DNA of 64,000 bases from Tanypteryx hageni (Eukaryota > Arthropoda > Insecta > Odonata > Petaluridae), in the NCBI GenBank assembly GCA_028673005.1, contig CM054116.1, positions 24,467,840 to 24,531,839 of the forward strand. Reading direction: 5' to 3'. The number at the start of each line of letters is the position of its first letter. The first letter of the stretch is position 1. A program made the translations under genes and the position numbers. Shown here piece by piece: positions 1 through 10,717 of the stretch. The notes under the pieces were generated by a model. The model was not told the origin of the DNA, searched no databases, and worked only from the letters and a program-made list of their open reading frames with translations.

Positions 1-1123
1 TAAATTTTTATAACCGTTGGTTGTTGAAACTTTTCTCGTATTTTTTAACCTTTCGTGTCACCATAAATTACCATATTTATATTTAGGCTCATTTATCATG
101 AAAATAGAGTACTTAGAAATATTTTAGCAAGCCCTTTACCTCACTTAAAAAAGTTTAAGCATATACTTAAAGCATTAAGCAAAAGCTCGGTTTTATTCAC
201 ACAATTTTAAGCAAATGCTTAATGTAGTAGGAATGCTAGTATCAATACAAATCCACATACATCCACTTCTCTTACACCACCACCAACGATAACAATAGTT
301 GGTTTAATCTCGTTGCTATGATTAATGCTTGTCTATCTTCTCACGCAAATCCAAATAAACATTTATCGCAGCACCAACGTAAAGATCTGGTGGCCGAGGT
401 GACTAAATCACTCGTCATATGCGATGGTGAGGTGAGGTGGTTTGAACCCTGCAAGCAGCTTTGGATTTTTTTCAGATTAGATAGGGTCCAAAACATATAT
501 ACATAAATATATATATATTAAGCGAAGTTAATATAAAACTTGGTAAAAACCTACTATCTCAGTGCTCTGCCAATGGATCAAGGCATCATACTACAGATAA
601 ATACAAGTAATTGTGAGTGCATTTAAAAAGTGCTGCTTATCCATTGCCATTGATGGAAGTGAAGATGATGTTTTGTGGGAGTCTATGGGCAAAGTTCATA
701 GTGGTTAAGATTGTGAGAGTGAGGACAACATCAAAGAGAGCATAGAGGGTTATGGTGACTGATATAGTATAAAGACCTATGATATTCAAGGAAATTATGG
801 GACCCAATAAAATTTTTGCTAATTTTGTGGAATTTTTAATTTTTGCAGGAATCATATGTATTAGATCATAAAATCTTTTTTCTGTTTTGGCAGTCCAGAA
901 ATCGTCTTGGATTCGGGTAAATACGGTATTTTTATATATGGTATGATTATATAAATGAAACAGCTCATTAATTATTAACATGTTTCTAGTTTTCTGGACA
1001 GAATACCACTACACATTGACATCAATTCCATATTAAAAATTTAATGTATAATTTTGTTGGTATTGAACTTTAAAAGCATATCATGAATTAGGTTGAAATA
1101 TTTTGAATTTATCATAGGTTCTT
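1..1123. other. AT-rich stretch without a recognised gene
   Basis: Both strands were read. Apart from a tRNA-like segment near position 400 there is no long open frame, no convincing splice-flanked exon and no terminal repeat. The sequence is AT-rich with short homopolymer runs and looks intergenic or intronic. It ends at a sharp boundary at about 1124, where a 534-bp segment shared with 33.2 kb begins. Confidence 0.5.
388..455 (+). repeat. tRNA-like SINE head (possible tRNA-Ser/Leu-derived)
   Basis: The segment TGGTGGCCGAGGTGAC resembles a Pol III A box of the Ser/Leu tRNA type, and GGTTTGAACCCTGC about 40 bp further on resembles a B box. This is the normal spacing for tRNA-derived promoters. 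I could not fold a full cloverleaf with paired acceptor arms, so it is more likely a SINE head or tRNA pseudogene than a working tRNA. No A-tail or second copy of this head was found in the window. Confidence 0.4.
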
Positions 1124-1657
1124 CTCTGAGGCTCTGTATGCTAAAAATACACAGCTATCAGCAGATGGTAGAGATTTAAAAATTCTCTCAACAAAATGTT
1201 TTTAATAATGTTGTCTCACATAAGGTTTTCTTTCTGGTTATTTAAAATTATTTCTCATTTTGCTTGAACTTATGCAGATGGAAGATGGAATGGCGAATCT
1301 TTGTCATAAACTGGAGGAGGCCACTGAGTGCTTAGAAGAGGAACAGGCTAGGTGCTGTGATCTTCGTAACCAGCTAACTACTACAAAGAGTTTATTACGT
1401 GATCTAGAAAGAGAACTAAAAGAGGCAAAAGTTGTGGAAATGAAATTAAGGGCAATGTTAAGGGATAAGGAAGCACTTTTAAAAGATGTTTTGGGTAATG
1501 AGAAAAGCAAAGATAAGGATGCAGTGAGTTATTGCAGGAGTATTACAAAGGAATAACCTGATGGGGTAGGCAGATGTGTTTTTCATTGTAAAAATTTTAT
1601 TTTATCACATATTTGAGAAGTAATGCCATTTTCGTCAAAATCACTTAATAGAATTAA
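1124..1657 (+). repeat. Segmental duplication, copy 1 (partner 33206-33740)
   Basis: About 534 bp are nearly identical to 33206-33740 in the same orientation, starting at TCTCTGAGGCTCTGTATG and ending at ACTTAATAGAATTAA. Only a few single-base differences were seen. The segment holds intron sequence, exon A with its acceptor, and intron sequence after it. Neither end carries terminal repeats or a poly-A tail, and intron sequence is retained, so this is a DNA-level duplication and not a processed pseudogene. Confidence 0.85.
1278..1565 (+). pseudogene. Coiled-coil exon A of an unrecognised host gene, copy with a stop codon
   Basis: The 288-bp exon starts after an acceptor (TTATGCAG) and can end before a weak donor (GTAGGC), leaving 96 codons in phase 0. 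The product starts MEDGMANLCHKLEE and is rich in Leu, Glu and Lys with heptad spacing through about residue 75, so a coiled coil is very likely. In this copy the third-last codons read GAA TAA, giving a stop where the copy at 33361 has GAA TTA. A second difference changes Asp to Tyr. I do not recognise the protein; centrosomal or cytoskeletal coiled-coil proteins have this general look, but that is only resemblance. It may belong to the same gene as exon B at 4548, since both are on the plus strand in order. Confidence 0.6.
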
Positions 1658-2877
1658 TCATATTTGACATTAAATATTAATTTATTTATAGTTGCATAAC
1701 ATTTATACAGCATAGATTTTTTAAAGTCATTAATTCAAATGAAAATTTAACTAATGTTAAAATTTGTATGAATCAAATAAATATGCATATTTTTATTTAA
1801 AGTTATGTTCTTTCAAATCAACTGTTTCATTACAGATTCAAAATTGTTATATTCTTATTGAAGTGAAAGTAATGAATTGGATTTTTAATTAAATAATAAT
1901 ATCTAATTAATTTCTGATTCAAGCTTATTGCAAAGTTTGTTTTTGTGATTATAAAATTATAATTGGCATGGAAATCAAGTTTTTATTTTTATGTTTACCT
2001 TGCTTTGTTTTGTTTATATATATTACATAGAGTTGAGAAATTAGGTCACCATCATGAACCCTATGCACGATATAATGCCCTATCTTAAGAAGGAAAACAT
2101 GCTTTCTTGATAGCTCTTTGAGGGAGCATTAGCCTGGTGAGTGGAAGCAGTGTCTTATTATGTGTATTATTGTGGAAATTAAATGCTGATGGTAACAGCT
2201 ACATTCTATAAAAAGCTATAAAATCTCCTCTGCCAAAACAGCTTTTTAAGGTGCAGTTGACACAGTTTATGTATCAGTAGAGATATCATTAGTCCATTGG
2301 CTAACTCATCACTTGTGTGATCTAACCCTTATACTTCAAACTCTTGCTCTTCATCACCCTCAGCTTTAAAATCTTGCCTTTTTGAATTTTTAGGTATTTT
2401 ATAGCTCATGTTAGCTTGGATATAAATTTACGCTACAATAAATTTGTTTGTAAGGAAAAAGTTTTAATAAATAAATATTTGCATATTTTTCATGGTGGTA
2501 GTCTATCAATATTTTGACTCTGTATTCCAGATACCTCATGGCAACAAACACTTATAAAACTGCACAGTTTAAGAAAATAAATTTATAAATTGAGGTTTAC
2601 AATCAAGTTTATAAAAGTTAGCAATCAGCATGACAAAACTAACAAGAATAATACCAAAGCATCATAACAGTTGTTAAAGCAGTTTATGAGGAAACTGTAG
2701 TACAATCAAAATAATAATGTTAAAGTAAATATATCGAAAAATAGATGAGGTACTACAAAGTTGCAGAGGTGTACAAAGTATGGGAAAAGTATATCTAGCC
2801 ATATTGCAGAGTTTTACGAGTAAAATTACAGAAAGCAAATAAATTATAATATTGGGCTTCTTTTGAGTTATGAGTAC
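1658..2877. other. AT-rich non-coding stretch
   Basis: No open frame with recognisable motifs, no terminal repeats and no paired splice sites with coding potential were seen on either strand. The sequence has many TTTAAA-like runs and is probably intronic or intergenic. It ends where the Tigger-like terminal motif begins. Confidence 0.5.
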
Positions 2878-3260
2878 ACCCACCCCCTGGTTTAACGTTG
2901 TCCCGATTAATGCTGAAAATAATTTAATACCTTTTTCTGAATTGCGCTCGTGCTTTCTACATTAACACTTCAAAATTTCTGGTATAATTTACGAAGTCCA
3001 CTGTGCAGCACCTCTGCGCATTTACAACACGCAAGACATCAGTATTTGCAGTTGCTTGATGGTTCTGTGTACAGTTGTCGATGTTTTTGTAGGTGAAAAT
3101 ATAGAGTGAACTTTGTTTAAATTATATTTTCCCTTTAAATAAAAAGATCATGAGTGATAACCGGCGGTCAGAGGAGAAAAAGAGGAAAAACTTAACTCTC
3201 GAGGTTAAATTAGAGGTTTTACAGAGACTAAAAGCTGGAGAGCACCAACATTTTTTAATT
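2878..3260 (+). mobile_element. Tigger/pogo element remnant, 5' end and transposase N-terminus
   Basis: A terminal-like motif (GGTTTAACGTTGTCCCGA, 2889-2906) resembles Tigger ends. It is followed at 3150 by an ATG and a short frame MSDNRRSEEKKRKNLTLEVK that continues LEVLQRLKAGE. This is the CENP-B/psq-type helix-turn-helix found at the start of Tigger transposases. Homology stops near residue 32, after which the frame continues with unrelated sequence. No DDE core and no 3' end were found, so this is a deep deletion. A related but distinct head lies near 51.95 kb. Confidence 0.6.
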
Positions 3261-3972
3261 TATTGCTCCCTTTTTGATCGTTCAGTTTTTAAAAATGTAA
3301 TACCAAGATATTTGAATTCTTCCTTTATTTGGTCTCATTCCATGTTCCTTTATTTATCAAGCACATGTGATAATTCTTTTATGAGTGAATCGATATTTCT
3401 TGATCGAAACGTAGTAAGGTTTTGATCGTTTCGATATACGATTGTCTTTTTGTCTTATTGGCTTATTGGTTGCCTTCTCTTAATTGAACAGTATCTTCAG
3501 TCATGATGCTAATGTTATTATGTTTCAATTTTCTTTGTGTTAATAAAATTGCGGCTGTATAGTGAATATTGCCTCACCCTGTACATATAAGTAGACGCAG
3601 GTATCTTCTTCTACTCTAATTCCTATTCCTTAATGCTCCTGCGCGATTTATTCAGCGTGAGATCAACATGTTCCGTAAAATGCATTCTGTTAATTTATAT
3701 TCAAGTTTTTACTGTTAAATGTTAAATATAATTGCAACACAAATGACGACCTATTCTATGCTATGTAATATGGTTAACAAAGAATACTTGGGTGTATTAT
3801 TTATATAATACTATCTATTTTCATTTCCATTAATAGAATCTCGGGAACGAATTAAATCTTATATTGTCATTTCTTATGGAAGTACGTGTTCAGAATAGTG
3901 CTGTTTCAGTTGGCACTCGATTTTCCTGGCACGAATTAAGAGCATTAATCGGGGAGTGGGTGTATAGGGAGA
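3261..3972. other. Non-coding stretch
   Basis: No recognisable coding, RNA or terminal-repeat features. The short frame that continues from the Tigger head to 3425 has no family resemblance and is probably chance. Confidence 0.45.
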
Positions 3973-4339
3973 AAATTGGGATGTCGGGGCTTTTCCAACA
4001 TGGGTAAGAATATAGCCCGTCTGTAGTACTCCTCAGGGGATTTAGCTGGAATATTGTTGCGGTACACTGATAGCTTCGTGGGACATCTTGGAATTTTAAT
4101 TTCTTCCTCATCTCTTACAAATTCCAGAAGCTTCATGGCCATTTCAAAAATCTCTTTGAAAACTGATTCAGAATTAATGTTTAAACTTTCAAGTCCTTCA
4201 ATGACCGAGTCAGCATAACTCATTGCCTTCTTGAAATCAATATTAACTGTTTGTAAATATTCACTCAACCTTTTAGTAAGAGCAAATACCTTATTTATAT
4301 TCAGCAAGGAAAATTGGTATGTCGGGGTTTTTCCAACAT
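3973..4339. repeat. 29-bp direct repeat bounding the hAT fragment
   Basis: The motif AAATTGG-ATGTCGGGG-TTTTCCAACATG occurs at about 3973-4001 and again at about 4311-4339 with two mismatches. The two copies lie directly on either side of the 309-bp hAT transposase fragment. The right arm at 8994-9022 carries only the inner copy. The repeat is too long for a hAT target-site duplication, so it more likely marks a duplication or recombination junction. Confidence 0.6.
4002..4307 (-). pseudogene. hAT transposase fragment (ZMYM1-like type), truncated copy
   Basis: The frame reads LLNINKVFALTKRLSEYLQ and on to EEYYRRAIFLP, matching the region just before the C-terminal dimerisation domain of the 9027-9836 copy. 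It is cut at 4002, where the open frame runs on into unrelated sequence. No start codon, catalytic residues or hATC motif is present. It is a passive part of the inverted duplication. Confidence 0.8.
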
Positions 4340-5040
4340 GTGAGTGGATATGGTTAATTTTGAAAGAAATCCGATTAGCGTATAGTCAAAAGGGCATTTA
4401 GTTTCTTGAAACTTTTTTTAGGTTAAGCAACATTAATTTTAGTGACATTTAGTAATTCCAAAAAATCTTTTGGATATGACTGTTAGGTTAAATCTATTAT
4501 GTTTCACTGATAACATGTTTTCATGAATTTTTCATTATACTCCTTAGATGTCACATCAAAGTAGAAACTCATGTGGAAGACCTGGTATATTTCCACTAGA
4601 AGTGTCGCATGCAATGGCCTATTTAAGCCCTTTGGCTGACACTTCTCCCACTGCTCGTCATGATGCCTTTTCTTCTCCTGATTTGGGAACTGAGAGTGAC
4701 CCCGGTTGCTTCTCCAGTCTTGAGAATCCACCTCCAAAGTCTCCTGAAGGGATAGCTCTAGACAATATGAGTTTTGCTGAAGTTCCATCTACAGAAAACA
4801 CCATTGTCTATTCAAGATCATTCACAGAGGTTGATAGGTCTCATAGAACTAGAGCTTCCACATCACATATTATAAAGGACATAGGTGATGTTGTTAGTGC
4901 AAGTTTTGTGAAGGATCTCAGATTAGAGAATGAGCGCCTGAGGCAATGCCTTGCTGAAACAGAAAAATCTAGATGAAACCTTATCTAAGCTGGGCGCTGC
5001 AAATCGCCACAAGCTCAATGTAGAAAAGGCAATTTGCAAT
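4002..5040. repeat. Large inverted repeat, left arm (partner 8293-9331)
   Basis: This 1039-bp arm is the reverse complement of 8293-9331 with very few differences. From outside in it carries a hAT transposase fragment, about 240 bp of intron-like sequence and most of exon B. The spacer is about 3.25 kb. Outside the arms the sequences diverge at once: after CTTACCC the left side continues into the 29-bp repeat, while the right side continues into the rest of the hAT transposase. Confidence 0.9.
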
Positions 5041-5109
5041 CAGTTACAAAAGACGCATCACATACTTAGAAAAGCACGGGTTAACCTTGCGGCGAAAAAA
5101 AAAGAATAA
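4548..5109 (+). pseudogene. Terminal exon B of an unrecognised host gene, copy with 2-bp deletion
   Basis: An acceptor (TACTCCTTAG) precedes 4548. The frame begins MSHQSRNSCGRPGIF, has a Ser/Pro-rich middle and ends in a Leu/Glu/Arg-rich, probably coiled-coil part (LRLENERLRQCLAETEK). In this copy the CA present in the right arm is missing near 4960, so the frame meets a TGA at about 4974. Reading continues well in the next frame (LDETLSKLGAANRHKL) to a TAA at 5107-5109, which I take as the original stop. The right-arm copy has the two bases but carries a TAG and is cut off. I do not recognise the protein. If this is the active locus it may be a sequencing or assembly error; otherwise it is a pseudogene. 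Confidence 0.65.
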
Positions 5110-6103
5110 TATATGGAGCTTTATATCATTCTTATGTTCCGTCCAAGTCTGTGGATAATACAATTTTGTATTTTTTATTGATTCCATTTTTTTAATTTTC
5201 ATGTCTCTGAATTGTGTTTGTAGTTGTGACTGTTGACTTAATGTCTGATGAGTACAAATATTTCTAAAAATGTATGTTGTCTACATTTTAAAATTTCTTT
5301 TATACAACTTTTTATGTACAATATAGTGATACATATTAGGATTGTACAATACTTTAAAACATTGTACATTGTTTTTTTTGGTGCATTAGTATTCCCAAAA
5401 TTAAGAAAACTTTTTATTTTTAATCTTTAGATAAATTTCATTTTGATTTGTAAAAGAAGTATTATAATTTAGTTAGAGAGGTGCATAATTATTTTTCAGA
5501 TGCATACATGATATGATATATACATGATAATGTTAATGTATGAAAATGTATACTTGTGATTTGAAATTTGAACTTAGTCAAAAAGTGATTTATTTTCAAC
5601 AGGTTGTCCAGAAAAGCGTAAATAAGGAGACTATATTAAAGTCATTTATTTTAATATCTTCATATTTTCATCTAATTTCATAATATTGACCATATATACT
5701 CTTGTATAACAAGCAGTTTGAAGACCAAATTTTTAGGTCATAAAGAGGGGTGAGCATGGGTACCACTTTTGTACAGTTAAAATAAAAAATTGAAGTGTAC
5801 CTATCTTGCACCAGATTCTCGCTTTTATGAGTGAAATGAGGGGAAAACCATGCCAATTGTTAATAATCCAGCTTATACATATATTAATTAAATGTATCAA
5901 ACAACTAATTACTTCCTTACAATTGTATTTCCATCCTCTCTAAATATTACACATTTCACTAGTAAATCAGCTGATGGTAGTCTCCCACAAAATTGCTAGG
6001 TAGACATCCCGCAAGACACACAAAAAACAAAACATATTATCTGCAAATTGAAATAATTTTTGTAGATAATGAAATATAATATATATATAACAATGTAAGT
6101 AAT
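5110..6103. other. Non-coding stretch inside the inverted-repeat spacer
   Basis: AT-rich sequence with no coding or terminal-repeat signal. The first part is likely the 3' untranslated region after exon B. Confidence 0.45.
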
Positions 6104-6151
6104 TTAAAACCCATAGAATTCATCTTCCTCATCATCTTCAGCACCAAATAA
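6104..6151 (-). CDS. Possible 48-bp terminal exon with acidic C-terminus
   Basis: On the minus strand the sequence TTGCCTTTGCAG is a good splice acceptor. It is followed by 15 codons and a TAA that read LFGAEDDEEDEFYGF. An acidic Asp/Glu run ending in aromatic residues is typical of real protein C-termini and unusual for AT-rich noise. The parent gene would lie at higher coordinates, but I found no further exon. This may be chance. Confidence 0.25.
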   Translation of the reverse strand, partial: LFGAEDDEEDEFYGF

Positions 6152-6400
6152 CTGCAAAGGCAACCACAATATGCAAAAAAATTTAAGATTTCATATTAAA
6201 TTCTGTCATTAAATATATCTAGCCATTTAATATTCTGTAAATAAGTGTTACGTGTAGTTTGATAAATATAAAATAAATTAACGTGTTTAAACTTCATTCA
6301 ACATTTAACCTTAAAGCCTGAAGCATTTTGCCGTGTAAGCAAATTTCCCAACTGAATTTTCGGATTTTAAAAATTAATTTTTGGAGGATTTTACTTAGTT

Positions 6401-6445
6401 GGATTTGCTTAAGTCGAGTCTTGCGTAATCCGGGAAGGGTCTGTA
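6401..6445 (-). mobile_element. Single end of a Tc/pogo-like element
   Basis: Read on the minus strand, the sequence begins TACAGACCCTTCCCGGATTA and continues with ACGCAAGACTCGACTTAAGC. This resembles Tigger/pogo-type termini next to a TA target. No partner end or transposase was found nearby, so this is a remnant or a short MITE end. Confidence 0.35.
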
Positions 6446-6517
6446 TTTATTTATTGTACTCTAGTTAATACCTAACATGACAATATAATTCTAAAATTTT
6501 GTTCTTATACCCCTCAA

Positions 6518-6612
6518 AATCTAGGGTGCACATTATACAGGGTATACGAAAAAGTGGATTTTTTGGCAAAAAGTAAGGGTGTGTGTTATACACAAGTATA
6601 TATGGTATGTTT
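6518..6612 (-). repeat. Dispersed MITE-like repeat (related copy near 26.8 kb)
   Basis: The minus strand begins TACCATATATACTTGTGTAT, then has a (C/A)-rich block, a run with CACTTTTT and ends with GTGCACCCTAG. The segment at 26787-26880 has the same order: TACCGTATTTACTCGTGTAA, then a CACTTTTTT block, then a GGGTGTGG block. The two are diverged copies of one short non-autonomous family. Confidence 0.45.
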
Positions 6613-7858
6613 TAACCTTCCCTAGATGCAAGATTTCAATGCTAAATAAAATTTAACCATGGTTACTACAATCTTGCAAGTTTGTTGCATGGATATATAT
6701 GTAGAATCAGCGCAGCATACATTGTACAAATTTTCTCATCGAGGTATATGCTTCTAATCCACACTATAATATCACTGATTATACCAATATATATTCGCAT
6801 GTCATTTGGACTCTTAGCTACAATGCTTTGGCTATAAGTTAGGAGTGCTTGACCCTAACTTGGTATAAAACTCAATGTGTCATAATTTTACTGGACTCTA
6901 TATACTTAAATTTTGAGATATAAATAGGGTGTCCAGATGCTGAGGAAGAAAAAACCGCAACAATCATTTTTAGTTATTTTCAATGATTGTTTTCACTTAA
7001 ATATTATGTAAATACATTTTGTGATTTGAGTAATAATATAATGTATTTATTGCATTAATAGTATTAATTTCTAATCTGTTGCATTCATCAGTCCATTGGA
7101 TGTCACACAAAGAAAAAATTCTCTTGCAGCTTGCTTTGTGACCCAGAACTACAAACAAATATGACCATAATCTAACAAATTACTTTTTTGCTCTGTAAAT
7201 TCAATTTTCTTAAAGATACATTTCCATTCCAGTTCTTTGTTTTCCAACTTCCATTACTTTCGATTTCGTTGCTTACAACTTTCTTTATAACTGTAAATTG
7301 ATCATACAATATATTTTCATCAAGTTTAATTTGATTTTTTTATGCCGTAAAAAACAAAGCTGTTGCAAATGCACTTAATAAAAATAACTACAATTTGAAA
7401 AGTTGTAAACTTTAAAATGAGGTTGTCCAACTAACGTGTCACTGCAGTCTGAATGATCTTGCAGAATCTCACAATCTCTAAGGCTTCGGTGACGTTACAT
7501 GGGGCACATTCGTGCATTTAGTCAGTCAAGTACAAGTAATACTTTTTATCTGATCACTTTGTGGATACATTATGTAACCATGTGGCCAGACATAAATTAT
7601 TAAAATTAGAGCAAATACAAGTCTAAATCAATGAACAACACATCCAGTCGTCTCTATCTTTGACGTGCAAACAAATACCATGCTAGAGTTATCTAGCGGA
7701 GAATATTGGTTTTAGTTTGAGATGCTGTGATTCTAAACAACATAGAGTGCATTACTTATTCTGCGTTCTAAGCTGCCACACCAGAGCCATTTAGCAAAGA
7801 AAAGTCATAATAATGATAAGATTCCAATAAACAATCCCTCTATCTCTTTGTATTTGCA
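6613..7858. other. Non-coding stretch
   Basis: No recognised gene. A motif GGGTGTCCAGATG near 6927 faces TGTCTGGACAATC near 8005 and could be the two ends of an old hAT-like MITE of about 1.1 kb, but I could not match a target-site duplication. Confidence 0.4.
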
Positions 7859-8298
7859 TTATTTTTCTTTTAATAACTCGATTTTTGGAACCAACTACTT
7901 TACATAATGACAGCAAACCAAAAAATGGGTACAACTGTGCATCCCGAAAACTTTTTTCGGGACACTAGAAAAAAATCAGGACATCTTGAAAAACCAGTGT
8001 CTGGACAATCTAGATATATAGCACATCCAATATTGTTTATGACATTGGATGAATTTTAGTCAAAATACATGCAGTTATTTTTGAGTAAATTGACAAGAAT
8101 AAACTCCATTTTTGCACGATACAGTTCATGTCAACAAGGCTTATATTCAGAGTGATATGTTAAAACAGGGCTATTCAAAACTCAATTTAGGTAGATCTCT
8201 GGTCACTTTGCTCTGGCATACGCCTGTGATTATATGCTGCCGATCAAAATTTCTATATATTTCAGATAAATTCCTTATGTATATGCCTGTAGTTGCAA
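7859..8298 (+). repeat. 440-bp segment with an inverted copy at 27373-27811
   Basis: The sequence from TTATTTTTCTTTTAATAACT to GTATATGCCTGTAGTTGC matches 27373-27811 in reverse complement over its whole length, almost perfectly. It is non-coding and has no flanking target-site duplication. Its right end falls at the inner end of the exon-B inverted-repeat arm, with the bases GCAA shared by both, so the two duplications share one breakpoint. Confidence 0.85.
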
Positions 8299-8786
8299 AT
8301 TGCCTTTTCTACATTGAGCTTGCGGCGATTTGCAGCGCCCAGCTTAGATAAGGTTTCATCTAGATTTTTCTGTGTTTCAGCAAGGCATTGCCTCAGGCGC
8401 TCATTCTATAATCTGAGATCCTTCACAAAACTTGCACTAACAACATCACCTATGTCCTTTATAATATGTGATGTGGAAGCTCTAGTTCTATGAGACCTAT
8501 CAACCTCTGTGAATGATCTTGAATAGACAATGGTGTTTTCTGTAGATGGAACTTCAGCAAAACTCATATTGTCTAGAGCTATCCCTTCAGGAGACTTTGG
8601 AGGTGGATTCTCAAGACTGGAGAAGCAACCGGGGTCACTCTCAGTTCCCAAATCAGGAGAAGAAAAGGCATCATGACGAGCAGTGGGAGAAGTGTCAGCC
8701 AAAGGGCTTAAATAGGCCATTGCATGCGACACTTCTAGTGGAAATATACCAGGTCTTCCACATGAGTTTCTACTTTGATGTGACAT
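8293..8786 (-). pseudogene. Exon B copy, with nonsense codon and 3' truncation
   Basis: Minus-strand copy of exon B starting at 8786 (MSHQSRNSCG). A G-to-T change turns the Glu codon of LRLENE into TAG at 8406-8408. Past that stop the reading frame is the undamaged one, because the CA missing in the left arm is present here. The exon is cut at 8293 inside the KAICN part, so the original stop codon is lost and a 440-bp unrelated segment follows. This copy cannot make the full C-terminus. Confidence 0.8.
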
Positions 8787-9331
8787 CTAAGGAGTATAAT
8801 GAAAAATTCATGAAAACATGTTATCAGTGAAACATAATAGATTTAACCTAACAGTCATATCCAAAAGATTTTTTGGAATTACTAAATGTCACTAAAATTA
8901 ATGTTGCTTAACCTAAAAAAAGTTTCAAGAAACTAAATGCCCTTTTGACTATACGCTAATCGGATTTCTTTCAAAATTAACCATATCCACTCACATGTTG
9001 GAAAAACCCCGACATACCAATTTTCCTTGCTGAATATAAATAAGGTATTTGCTCTTACTAAAAGGTTGAGTGAATATTTACAAACAGTTAATATTGATTT
9101 CAAGAAGGCAATGAGTTATGCTGACTCGGTCATTGAAGGACTTGAAAGTTTAAACATTAATTCTGAATCAGTTTTCAAAGAGATTTTTGAAATGGCCATG
9201 AAGCTTCTGGAATTTGTAAGAGATGAGGAAGAAATTAAAATTCCAAGATGTCCCACGAAGCTATCAGTGTACCGCAACAATATTCCAGCTAAATCCCCTG
9301 AGGAGTACTACAGACGGGCTATATTCTTACC
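8293..9331. repeat. Large inverted repeat, right arm (partner 4002-5040)
   Basis: Reverse complement of 4002-5040. Differences seen are one base in exon B creating a TAG (8406-8408), a 2-bp CA present here but absent on the left, and a CAC/CGC change. The outer end runs without a break into the remaining hAT transposase, so on this side the hAT sequence is the more complete one. Confidence 0.9.
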
Positions 9332-9836
9332 CTTTCTAAACAATGTAATAAGTCAAATAAAACAAAGATTTGAAAAACATAATAACATTTTGACTAAATT
9401 TGGATGCTTACTGACTCAAAATTATGATGATGAAACGGAAAGTGATTTTCTCACGTTAGCAGAATTTTATTCGAACAGTGATGATCTTTTTTGCGACAAT
9501 AAGGAAAGCATGATTGGTGAACGTAAACTATGGAAAAATTTTATACGGAACAAGGAATTATTTTCTGCTATTGAAGGGTTCATTTATTGTGACAGAGAGT
9601 TGTATCCTCGTATAAAACTGCTCCTACAAATACTATGTACACTTCCCATTAACACCTGTACCAGCGAAAGATCATTCTCTACTTTGAGGAGGCTAAAAAC
9701 TTATCTAAGAAACACCATGAAAAGTGATAGACTTAATGGTCTTGCATTATTAAATACCAGCAGTTTACAGGTGTCTCCAGAAGATGTTTTGGATGAATTA
9801 AGCAAGAAACCAAGACGATTGGATTTTACCATTTGA
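9027..9836 (+). pseudogene. hAT transposase C-terminal half (ZMYM1-like), 5'-truncated
   Basis: About 270 codons are open from a truncation point (no ATG; the first codon is TTG) to TGA at 9836. The hATC dimerisation block is clear: LPINTCTSERSFSTLRRLK followed by RNTMKSDRLNGLALLNTSS. The catalytic Asp residues and the zinc finger are missing. It is about 45% similar by eye to the complete element at 13.7-17.8 kb, so it is a different family. It lies upstream of exon B in both inverted-repeat arms, consistent with an old insertion in the intron before exon B. Confidence 0.85.
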
Positions 9837-10717
9837 GGTAAGAAATGTTATTTTTAATCAAGTGCAGTAAGGCCTCCAAAGGCGAACCACCTCTCAAAGT
9901 GACTCCTATTTAGTGGAACATTTTCAAGAGTGCAATTATTTTCTCTGAGATGACTACTCTGACCTGTCCCCTCTAATCTGATCACCGTCTTCCCAGACCA
10001 GCAGATTCTAGTAGTTAACCTGACCACTGTGTCCCATTAAATGACTTTTCTGTTTTCTTTCATTTGTAATTTTGAATATTATCAAACTCAGTGAGCCCAG
10101 TTAATAATTGCGAGAGTATTTTTCATTTTAAAGGGTAATGTTGATTTAATATAAAACAATTAAAAATTAGATTATTAGAAATCGAATGTTTTGAATATAT
10201 TTTCTTCTTATGTTCCCGATTTTCAGTAAATTTAAACGACAAGGGAAAAACGATGTAAACCGCTCCTAAGAATCATATTTTGTGTATTCATCTGAAAATA
10301 CTGGTATTTAAAAAAAATTAAGCGCATGACCTAGACTATTGGATTTCGCTGTTTGGGAAACAAAATAGGACTTTGAAATAAAATCAAATTGTATATATGG
10401 TTTGTTATTTATGTTATTTTTGCTTATATTTTCGAAGTTAAAATATGGCGTTGAAATATGTCTACTTCTGCTGATAACCCTGGACCTTTAGTCTATATTT
10501 CACTGTAATAATATACTCGGAAAATTTGAGATATTACACTGTAATATATTTATTCTAATTGTGTGTTTTACAGTAATAATGTACTATTTAGAAAGGGAAT
10601 TAATTTTTAAACGCAAGTTGTGTAAATAAAATAATTAATAAAGGGTAACCTTAAACTTTTTTATGCCTGCCAAATAGATCGGACCCCCCCCCTAGAAAAA
10701 AGTCTGTGTGCGCCACT
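9837..10717 (+). mobile_element. 3' non-coding end of the truncated hAT, with terminal repeat
   Basis: The 880 bp after the transposase stop are non-coding and end in a C-run followed by GTCTGTGTGCGCCACTG. Read inward from the end this is CAGTGGCGCACACAG, a typical hAT terminus of the CAGTGGCG type. The matching 5' end is missing because the element is truncated near 9022, so no target-site duplication can be checked. Confidence 0.6.

Noticed and set aside
388..455. Functional tRNA gene
   Set aside because: A and B box-like parts are present but no full cloverleaf or paired acceptor arm could be drawn.
1124..1657. Processed pseudogene explanation for the exon A copies
   Set aside because: Intron flanks with the acceptor are duplicated too, so the copy was made at DNA level.
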